A stretch of DNA of 8,150 nt from Clostridia bacterium (GTDB lineage: Bacteria > Bacillota > Clostridia > UMGS1810). This document shows, piece by piece, positions 1-5,089 of the stretch; positions within the stretch are counted from its first letter, which is position 1, and every line of letters begins with the position of its first letter. The stretch spans positions 1-8,150 of the forward strand of contig JAFYUA010000331.1 of assembly GCA_017549745.1 (NCBI GenBank), given 5' to 3'. Below the pieces are notes generated by a model. It was not told the origin of the DNA, did no database searches, and saw nothing but the letters and a program-made list of their open reading frames with translations. Position numbers and translations under genes: made by a program.

Positions 1-93
1 ACATCCGCCCGATTTTTCGGGTCGATGTAGGCATCGACCCCTACATTTTTGAATGTTTATACATTATGAATGTTTAGAGAGACAGCCCCTTTT
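1..93 (-). mobile_element. Truncated MITE-like palindromic repeat, copy 1
   Basis: This stretch is the exact reverse complement of 6458-6550, with 93 of 93 bases identical. It is the same element as the complete copy at 6458-6614, inverted and cut by the window edge. The visible part contains the terminal inverted repeat (71-93, ending in a T run on the plus strand), an AT-rich spacer, the whole first and second core hairpins and part of the third. It overlaps the last 12 codons and the stop of hydE, so the element sits in or at the edge of a coding gene. No transposase is visible in this window. Mobilisation in trans is an inference from the terminal inverted repeats and the two dispersed copies. 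Confidence 0.85.
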
Positions 94-1127
94 TTTGCAT
101 CACCTCTCGCCACAACCACCTCGTAGCCTGCCTGCGATACTTGTTTCTTTAAAAGCGCAAGGCTTTCGGCAGCCTCGGCGCCCGAATGTGCCTTGTTGTC
201 ATAGAGGCTGTAGTGTTCGCGCACATCTTTGGGCGAAAGATTGGGCATCACCACATTGGCGCCAGCTCTGAGAGCACGCTCTCTGCCATCTGCCGCAATA
301 GTGCCCAGAGCCGTGGTGGCAGGAATGAGCGCATTGGGAAACAAAAGCCTGAGCATTGCCACCAAAGTGAGAGTGAGCTCAAGTGAACCGTTGGCGCAAT
401 CTGCAAACGGGGTGTCTTTGTGGGAAATAAAGGGACCTATGCCTATCATGTCAGGCTCGAGCGCTTGCAAAAACCTGAGGTCTGCCAAAAGGCATTCGGG
501 AGTCTGCTCAGGCGAGCCAACCATGAATCCGCTGCCAACCTGATAGCCGATGTCTTTTAAGTCAAAAAGGCATTGCTTTCTTGCCTCGAGCTTCATTTTT
601 GGCGGATGCAGGCTTGCATAGTGCTCAGAGTCGGCAGTTTCGTGCCTGAGAAGGTATCTGTCGGCCCCTGCATCAAAAAGGCGCTTGTAGCTATCACGGC
701 TTCGCTCACCAAGCGAAAGCGTGACTGCGCAATCGGGGTGGTTTACCTTTATTGCCGCCACTATATCGCACATGGTGTCATCATCAAAAGCGCCGTCCTC
801 TCCGCCCTGCATCACAAAGGTGCGAAAACCAAGCTCATAGCCTGATGCGCAGCATGCGAGTATTTCCTCTTTGGTAAGACGATAGCGGCACACATTGGGG
901 TTCGACGCCCTTATGCCGCAATAGAGGCAATTGTTGCGACAATAGTTGGATATTTCAATGAGACCTCTGATATACACCTCGCCAGCATACACTCTTCTGC
1001 GCACGCGGTCGGCTGCTTCAAAGAGGATGGATGCATCATAATCGCCACCCAGCAAAAACAAAAGCTCTTCATCAGATGCGTTGTGAGTGGATTCAAGCTT
1101 GTGTATTACGCTCTTTGCATCAATCAA
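57..1127 (-). CDS. hydE: [FeFe] hydrogenase H-cluster radical SAM maturase HydE
   Basis: HydE is a radical S-adenosylmethionine enzyme that, with HydG and HydF, builds the 2Fe subcluster of [FeFe] hydrogenase in the cytoplasm. Counting from the longest possible start (TTG at 1157, 366 residues), the SAM-cluster motif CxxxCxxC is C73-C77-C80, followed directly by GIRASN. MQGGED (116-121), RHETA (171-175), GPFISHKDTPF (241-251) and MPNLSP (304-309) are HydE-type motifs. No in-frame ATG lies near the N terminus. I prefer the TTG at 1127 (356 residues) because an AAGAAGGGGG stretch precedes it and it gives an 8-nt overlap with the ttcA stop. The TTG at 1157 has no visible ribosome site. The last 12 residues (KKGAVSLNIHNV) and the TAA stop lie inside a mobile repeat, so the native C terminus has probably been replaced or extended. 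hydF, hydG and a hydrogenase are not in view. Confidence 0.93.
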   Translation of the reverse strand: MIDAKSVIHKLESTHNASDEELLFLLGGDYDASILFEAADRVRRRVYAGEVYIRGLIEISNYCRNNCLYCGIRASNPNVCRYRLTKEEILACCASGYELGFRTFVMQGGEDGAFDDDTMCDIVAAIKVNHPDCAVTLSLGERSRDSYKRLFDAGADRYLLRHETADSEHYASLHPPKMKLEARKQCLFDLKDIGYQVGSGFMVGSPEQTPECLLADLRFLQALEPDMIGIGPFISHKDTPFADCANGSLELTLTLVAMLRLLFPNALIPATTALGTIAADGRERALRAGANVVMPNLSPKDVREHYSLYDNKAHSGAEAAESLALLKKQVSQAGYEVVVARGDAKKGAVSLNIHNV

Positions 1128-1977
1128 ATATGCCGCCCCCTTCTTCAAAACGCTCAAGGAATGAATGCTTCACTCCGCCGAGCTTGTATTCGGGCAGGGT
1201 GTCTGCCATGACATTGTGGATGCTTTCAAAAAGGTTGTGTTCCACATCGGGGTTGGTGTTTTTGAGAGATTTTATCAAAAGCTTTACTTCCTGACGCTTG
1301 GATTCGCCCGTGCCGTCACCGCTTTTGTCGATGTTTTCGGTAAAGCGGCAGGCGCACTGCAAAAACGAAAGCTTGTTATAGTCACGCCATGCAATGATGT
1401 CATCTTCGAGTATGCAATACATGGGTCTGATGAGCTCCATGCCCTCAAAATTGGTGCTGGCAAGTCGGGGCAGCATGCCCTGAATCTGACTGCCATACAT
1501 CATGCTCATGAGGGTGGTTTCAATGACATCACTCATATGATGCCCAAGGGCAATCTTGTTGCAGCCGCGCGCCTTTGCATTGGCATACAGATGCCCTCGC
1601 CTCATGCGCGCGCAAAGATAGCAGGGTGATTTGTCCACCGAGTTTGCCACATCGAAAATGTCGGTATCAAAAAACTCCACAGGGATTTGCATGAGTGCTG
1701 CATTGGATTCTATCTTTTGGCGGTTGGCTTGGTTGTAGCCTGGGTCCATAGCCATGAAAACAAGCTCAAAGGGCACCTCGCTGTGCCTCTGGAGCTGCTG
1801 CATGAGCTTGGCAAGAAGCATTGAATCCTTGCCGCCCGAAATGCACACCGCTATGCGGTCACCCTCGGCGATGAGACGGTATCTCTTGACGGCTTCCACA
1901 AAAGGCTTCCAGAGCTGTTTGCGATATTTTTTTATTATACTGCGCTCTATAAGAACGCTCTCGGACATTTCTCGCAT
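1120..1977 (-). CDS. ttcA: TtcA-family tRNA 2-thiocytidine biosynthesis protein
   Basis: This is a PP-loop ATPase of the TtcA family, which in characterised members thiolates cytidine 32 of tRNA using ATP and an oxygen-sensitive [4Fe-4S] cluster fed by IscS. From the chosen start (285 residues), the PP-loop SGGKDS is at 47-52. CYLC gives C119 and C122, and a later CAC at 208-210 can supply the third cluster cysteine. A GHHMSDVIET stretch (145-154) is also typical of the family. The open frame extends to 2013, but that ATG lies inside a terminator stem. The ATG at 1977 has a GGAG six bases upstream, so I use it. Its end overlaps hydE by 8 nt, suggesting coupled translation. Firmicute relatives are often only loosely annotated, so the exact tRNA target is inferred. 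Confidence 0.86.
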   Translation of the reverse strand: MREMSESVLIERSIIKKYRKQLWKPFVEAVKRYRLIAEGDRIAVCISGGKDSMLLAKLMQQLQRHSEVPFELVFMAMDPGYNQANRQKIESNAALMQIPVEFFDTDIFDVANSVDKSPCYLCARMRRGHLYANAKARGCNKIALGHHMSDVIETTLMSMMYGSQIQGMLPRLASTNFEGMELIRPMYCILEDDIIAWRDYNKLSFLQCACRFTENIDKSGDGTGESKRQEVKLLIKSLKNTNPDVEHNLFESIHNVMADTLPEYKLGGVKHSFLERFEEGGGIFD

Positions 1978-1995
1978 AAGTTTCTCCAAATTATT

Positions 1996-2027
1996 AAAAG
2001 AAAAGCAAAACACAAGTGTTTTGCTTT
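1996..2027 (-). terminator. Intrinsic terminator between iscU and ttcA
   Basis: On the minus strand a perfect 12-bp stem (AAAGCAAAACAC pairing with GTGTTTTGCTTT, 2002-2013 with 2016-2027) is followed by a TCTTTT tract. The formal loop is only two bases, so the top of the stem must open slightly. It begins 18 nt after the iscU stop and ends about 20 nt before the ttcA start codon. It should end or reduce transcription coming from iscS-iscU. I see no convincing separate promoter for ttcA-hydE in the gap, so partial read-through is one reading. Confidence 0.75.
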
Positions 2028-2044
2028 CTTTACTTATTTAATAA

Positions 2045-2473
2045 TTAACCGTGGCAGTGTTCACAATTGCCGCAATCTGGGAAAAGACTGTGGTCATATT
2101 CAATGCCGTTTTTGTCATAATAGTCTTTGAGAGCCTTTTTTACGGCTTCTTCTGCAAGCACTGAGCAGTGCACCTTGGCAGGGGGGAGACCGTCGAGCGC
2201 TTCAACAACGGCTTTGTTGGTGAGCTCCAGGGCATCACTCACGCTCTTGCCCTTTATCATTTCGGTTGCCATTGAGCTTGAAGCTATGGCACTACCGCAG
2301 CCAAAGGTCTCAAATTTTACATCAACGATGATGTCATTTTCTATTTTGAGATATATCTTCATGATATCTCCGCATTTGGCGTTGCCTACCTCGCCCACGC
2401 CGTCGGCATCTTCAATATAACCCACATTGCGGGGGTTTTTAAAATGGTCCATGACCTTTTCACTATATAACAT
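2045..2473 (-). CDS. iscU: Fe-S cluster assembly scaffold IscU/NifU-like
   Basis: This is the cytoplasmic scaffold on which Fe-S clusters are assembled from sulfur delivered by IscS. The 142-residue protein is a single IscU domain. The three cluster-binding cysteines sit in their standard contexts: C34 in NAKCGD (with D36), C59 in FGCGSAIASSS and C103 in VHCSVLA. A C-terminal tail, CGNCEHCHG, adds C134, C137 and C140. Such a tail is known to me from clostridial IscU/NifU proteins and is absent from E. coli IscU. The ATG overlaps the 3' end of iscS by 11 nt and is preceded by an AAGGAAGG ribosome site lying within iscS, so the two are co-translated. An intrinsic terminator follows the stop closely. 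Confidence 0.95.
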   Translation of the reverse strand: MLYSEKVMDHFKNPRNVGYIEDADGVGEVGNAKCGDIMKIYLKIENDIIVDVKFETFGCGSAIASSSMATEMIKGKSVSDALELTNKAVVEALDGLPPAKVHCSVLAEEAVKKALKDYYDKNGIEYDHSLFPDCGNCEHCHG

Positions 2474-3650
2474 GGGGTTTTCTTCCTTCCTTTAAATCTC
2501 TCCATACGGGAGACATGTTTCTGAGATATTGCACAACCTCTGTCACTGCAGATATGATGGCATCGACTTCCTCCTCGGTGTTGTATTCTGAAAGCGAAAG
2601 TCTGAGTGAGCCGTGTGCCACCTCGTGAGGTCTGCCTATGGCAAGGAGCACATGGCTGGGGTCAAGGCTGCCCGATGTGCAGGCAGAGCCCGATGATGCA
2701 CACACTCCGTGCATGTCGAGCATGAGAAGAAGCGACTCGCCCTCAATGCCCTCAAAGCACATGTTCACATTGCCGGGCAGGCGATTTGTGCGGTCACCAT
2801 TGAGAACTGAGTGCTCAATCTTCAAAAGACCGTCGATGAGCCTGTCTCTCATTTTGGAAAGCTTTGCTGCATTTGCATCGGCATTGGCACATGCCTCGCT
2901 AAGTGCAGCAGCCATGCCCATTATGGCAGGGATGTTCTCAGTGCCACCTCTTTTGCCGCGCTCCTGAGCGCCGCCCTCGATGATGTTTGAAAGGATAATG
3001 CCCTTGCGGCAATATAGCGCGCCCACGCCCTTGGGGCCGTGGAACTTGTGAGCCGAAAGGCTGAGCATGTCAATGTTTTGCTCTGCCACATTGATGTGCA
3101 AATGGCCTGCCGCCTGAACGGCATCGGTGTGAAACACAACGCCCTTTTCGCGGCACATTGCACCGATTTCGGCAATTGGCAAAATTGTGCCGATTTCGTT
3201 GTTGGCATACATCACCGTGACAAGGCAGGTGTCCTCGCGGATTGCCGCAGCAACCTCAGCGGCAGTGATTAGCCCTGACTGGTGAACATCTAAAAGAGTG
3301 ACCTCAAAGCCCTGCTTTTCGAGCTTTTTGAGAGTGTGGAGAACTGCATGATGTTCAAATGCAGTGGATATGATATGTTTTTTGCCTTTTTTGGCGCCGT
3401 TTGCAGCGGCAGATACAATCGCCTGATTGTCCGCCTCTGAGCCACCCGAGGTGAAATAAATCTCCCTTGGCTCGCAGCCGAGAGATGCGGCAACGGCTGC
3501 CCTTGCCTCGCTAAGGGCTTCAGCAGCTTCCTGCCCCACCGAGTGAAGACTCGACGGATTGCCGAAGATGCCCTGCATATATGGCATCATAGCGTCTATA
3601 GCAATCTGCGACATTTTGGTTGTAGCAGCATTATCAGCATAAATCTGCAT
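2463..3650 (-). CDS. iscS: Cysteine desulfurase IscS/NifS
   Basis: This is a pyridoxal-phosphate enzyme that takes sulfur from L-cysteine as a persulfide and passes it to IscU and to tRNA-thiolating enzymes. The 395-residue length is normal. Visible motifs in order are YADNAATT at the N terminus, TSGGSEADN (67-75), FEHHAV with the cofactor-stacking H100, HTDAVQAAGH (174-183), SAHKFHGPKG with the Schiff-base lysine K202, RGGTEN (234-239) and the active-site loop SSGSACTSGS with catalytic C324. The start has AAGAAGGTG upstream. That site overlaps the tcdA stop region, and the gap to tcdA is 17 nt, so they are very likely one operon. Its neighbours all use persulfide sulfur or Fe-S clusters, which suggests it serves several acceptors. 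I call it IscS rather than dedicated NifS because iscU is adjacent and no nitrogenase genes are seen. Confidence 0.96.
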   Translation of the reverse strand: MQIYADNAATTKMSQIAIDAMMPYMQGIFGNPSSLHSVGQEAAEALSEARAAVAASLGCEPREIYFTSGGSEADNQAIVSAAANGAKKGKKHIISTAFEHHAVLHTLKKLEKQGFEVTLLDVHQSGLITAAEVAAAIREDTCLVTVMYANNEIGTILPIAEIGAMCREKGVVFHTDAVQAAGHLHINVAEQNIDMLSLSAHKFHGPKGVGALYCRKGIILSNIIEGGAQERGKRGGTENIPAIMGMAAALSEACANADANAAKLSKMRDRLIDGLLKIEHSVLNGDRTNRLPGNVNMCFEGIEGESLLLMLDMHGVCASSGSACTSGSLDPSHVLLAIGRPHEVAHGSLRLSLSEYNTEEEVDAIISAVTEVVQYLRNMSPVWRDLKEGRKPHVI

Positions 3651-3667
3651 AGTAAAAATACACCTTC

Positions 3668-4375
3668 TTAATTTATTAAGTCCTTTATAACTTCCCCAGC
3701 CATGATGTAGCCCATAACAGGCGGCACAAATGACACAGACCCCGGCACGGGGCGGCCTCCATGAGTGAGCTCGTCACATGCATGGGATGAAATGGGCGTT
3801 TCTTCGGAATATACGCATTTGACCGAGGTGATGCCTCGTTTTTTGAGTGAGGTGCGCACTGCCCTTGCAAGGGGGCACACCCTGGTGGCATGGATATCCG
3901 CCACTCTGAAAGCCGATGGGTCAAGCTTGTTGCCTGCACCCATGGCAGAAATGACCCTCACTCCTGCTTCTTTGGCGCGGGTGATGAGTTCCACCTTTGC
4001 GCTCACAGTGTCCACCGCGTCTACCACATAGTCAAACCCCGAAAAATCAAATTCTGACGCAGTGTCTGGCAGAAAAAAGCATTGCTTTGCCACAACCTCG
4101 GTATCGGGGCAGATGTCTGCCACTCTTTGGCGTGCAGCTTCCACCTTAGGCATGCCGACTGTTGAGTCAAGAGCAATTATCTGACGGTTGATGTTGGATG
4201 CAGACACAGTGTCACTATCCACCAGCACCAATCGCCCCACACCTGCGCGGGCAAGCGCCTCAACTGCCGCACCGCCCACTCCGCCTACTCCAAAGACGGC
4301 AACAGTGCTTTGCCTTAGTTTTTGCAGAGCCGATGCGCCGAGCATTGCCTGCGTGCGAGAAAATCTTTCTTCCAT
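3668..4375 (-). CDS. tcdA: tRNA threonylcarbamoyladenosine dehydratase TcdA (CsdL)
   Basis: This E1-like (ThiF/MoeB superfamily) enzyme uses ATP to dehydrate t6A at position 37 of ANN-decoding tRNAs to the cyclic form ct6A. The adenylation fold begins with the nucleotide loop VFGVGGVGG and continues with the acidic strand end LVLVDSDTVSASNINRQ, where the Arg follows NIN as in the family. FDYVVDAVDT and ISAMGAGNKLDPS follow, and the C terminus ends GSVSFVPPVMGYIMAGEVI, also family-typical. An ATG at 4387 would add four residues, but only the ATG at 4375 has a ribosome site (GGTGA, five bases away), giving 235 residues. A strong promoter lies upstream and the gene leads the iscS-iscU unit. In E. 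coli the homologue csdL works beside the CsdA desulfurase, so this placement fits. Confidence 0.93.
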   Translation of the reverse strand: MEERFSRTQAMLGASALQKLRQSTVAVFGVGGVGGAAVEALARAGVGRLVLVDSDTVSASNINRQIIALDSTVGMPKVEAARQRVADICPDTEVVAKQCFFLPDTASEFDFSGFDYVVDAVDTVSAKVELITRAKEAGVRVISAMGAGNKLDPSAFRVADIHATRVCPLARAVRTSLKKRGITSVKCVYSEETPISSHACDELTHGGRPVPGSVSFVPPVMGYIMAGEVIKDLIN

Positions 4376-4435
4376 TAAATTCACCATATACGAAAAATAT
4401 TATTCGCATGAAATCTAAAATCCCATAATCAATTC

Positions 4436-4464
4436 ATTATATCACAAGTTATTCGCAAAATCAA
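4436..4464 (-). promoter_or_regulatory. Sigma-70-type promoter of the tcdA-iscS-iscU operon
   Basis: Read on the minus strand, TTGATT (4459-4464) is followed by a 17-nt spacer and a perfect TATAAT (4436-4441), with TG at the extended -10 position. Transcription would start near 4429, leaving about 50 nt of leader before the tcdA ATG. The octamer GCGAATAA occurs in the spacer (4449-4456) and again downstream (4400-4407), a possible but unproven operator pair. Confidence 0.75.
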
Positions 4465-4484
4465 GAGTTCCAAAAGACAAAAAT

Positions 4485-4545
4485 CAAGCAAAACAGAAAT
4501 GACCCTTGACCACCAATACCTCTGTAGCCAAGGGTCATTTCTGTT
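4485..4545 (-). terminator. Long perfect hairpin, probable minus-strand terminator
   Basis: A 17-bp perfect inverted repeat (4492-4508 with 4529-4545, arms AACAGAAATGACCCTTG and complement) surrounds a 20-nt loop. On the minus strand it is followed by TTTTGCTTGATTTTTG, a broken T tract. It lies just upstream of the tcdA promoter and would insulate it from minus-strand transcription arriving from 4893. On the plus strand the trailing sequence is less T-rich, so termination in that direction is weaker. The large loop and broken T run make a function as an RNA structural element possible as well. Confidence 0.55.
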
Positions 4546-4893
4546 CAATTTTGATATCTAACATCTTTGGTTAACCTCTCTTTATTAATCTGCCTTATGA
4601 TGCATCATCCCAACATCTCAACACATAATCGTAAATTTTTCTCTAGCGAGAACTGCCTGATGTTTCAGTTGTTCTTATTTGCTCTCAAAAGGCGAGCTTT
4701 GCAAGCTTTTTGTGAAGATTGATTTTTTGACCTGAACCTATTTCTATATCATACGTGACACCGTCGTGTTTGCTGCTTTTTATTTACCTCTTCTTCCCGT
4801 TCAGGACTCAAAATCTTTGATTTCTTTTAATCTGCACTTTTAAAAGCTTGTTTTGTCAGATTCTCATTGGACTGTACCTCTCTTTCTTTGTGT
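4485..4893 (-). ncRNA. Candidate intergenic small RNA or decayed transcript, unknown class
   Basis: This AT-rich stretch has no convincing protein gene on either strand but is bounded on the minus strand by a good promoter (4900-4928) and a long terminator-like hairpin (4485-4545), which would give a transcript of about 400 nt. Stops are frequent in all three minus-strand frames. Several short hairpins are visible, for example TTCTC-GCTA-GAGAA near 4650 and an ATGATGCATCAT palindrome at 4598-4609. The ribosome-site-like 10-mer AAAGAGAGGT occurs twice, before a three-codon and a nine-codon frame. I checked by eye for tmRNA, RNase P, SRP RNA and tRNA hallmarks and found none. It could be a regulatory RNA, remains of a small-protein gene, or spurious. 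Confidence 0.3.
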
Positions 4894-4899
4894 GACTAT

Positions 4900-4928
4900 A
4901 ATATAACATACTTATGGCGCCTTTTCAA
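4900..4928 (-). promoter_or_regulatory. Minus-strand promoter inside the divergent intergenic region
   Basis: Read on the minus strand, TTGAAA (4923-4928), a 17-nt spacer and TATATT (4900-4905) with TG at the extended -10 position form a plausible housekeeping promoter. The predicted start is near 4893. No gene of normal length follows before the hairpin at 4485-4545, which is why a noncoding or very short-ORF transcript is proposed. Confidence 0.5.
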
Positions 4929-4956
4929 TTGACAAAATACCAAAGCTTTAAAACCT

Positions 4957-4972
4957 CTTTTTGTACAAAAAG
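4957..4972. repeat. 16-bp perfect palindrome, possible operator
   Basis: CTTTTTGTACAAAAAG is a perfect 16-bp palindrome without a spacer. It lies about 30 bp upstream of the -35 of the minus-strand promoter at 4900-4928 and about 30 bp upstream of the -35 of the plus-strand promoter at 5003-5032, so it could bind a dimeric regulator acting on either. AT-rich palindromes also arise by chance, and no regulator is identified. Confidence 0.3.
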
Positions 4973-5002
4973 CAGAAATTAAAGCTAAAGAGCATTTTTT
5001 TA

Positions 5003-5032
5003 TTTACAACACACATCAACTTGTGATATCAT
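5003..5032 (+). promoter_or_regulatory. Probable promoter of the MATE efflux gene
   Basis: TTTACA (5003-5008), an 18-nt spacer and TATCAT (5027-5032) with TG at the extended -10 position fit a sigma-70-type promoter. The start would fall near 5039, placing a strong hairpin at the very 5' end of the mRNA. The segment AACTTGTGATAT-C-AT (5018-5032) matches 14 of 15 bases of the tcdA promoter read on the other strand. Confidence 0.45.
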
Positions 5033-5040
5033 TATATTAT

Positions 5041-5065
5041 GGGCGCGCAAAGCGCCCGATTTTTT
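5041..5065 (+). terminator. Terminator-like hairpin in the MATE leader
   Basis: GGGCGC (5041-5046) pairs with GCGCCC (5052-5057) around a GCAAA loop, followed by GA and six T. It has the form of an intrinsic terminator and lies between the proposed promoter and the real start codon at 5090. It may end read-through from upstream, attenuate the efflux gene, or stabilise the mRNA 5' end. If transcription starts near 5039 the hairpin forms very early, which makes stabilisation at least as likely as termination. Confidence 0.5.
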
Positions 5066-5089
5066 GTGCACAAAAGAGGCGACTTATAT

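Noticed and set aside
1165..1629. 154-codon plus-strand open frame
   Set aside because: It lies wholly antisense to ttcA, has no recognisable motifs or ribosome site, and ttcA has clear family motifs.
1978..2013. Longer N terminus of TtcA from the ATG at 2013
   Set aside because: That ATG is buried in the terminator stem and has no ribosome site, while the ATG at 1977 has GGAG at good spacing.
4400..4456. Direct repeat GCGAATAA (4400-4407 and 4449-4456, minus strand) as an operator pair
   Set aside because: Eight bases in an AT-rich region is weak evidence; mentioned with the promoter but not called as a site.
4560..4860. Decayed small-protein gene on the minus strand
   Set aside because: Two frames give short protein-like runs (for example HDGVTYDIEIGSGQKINLHKK), but stops occur at about chance density and I recognise no family.
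4857..4868. Three-codon frame (MRI) after a ribosome-site-like AGAGAGG
   Set aside because: Too short to support as a gene; noted only because the same 10-mer recurs before the nine-codon frame.
5039..5089. Longer N terminus of the MATE protein from the ATG at 5039
   Set aside because: The extra residues are encoded by a terminator-like hairpin and there is no ribosome site. The ATG at 5090 has one and starts at the usual family position.
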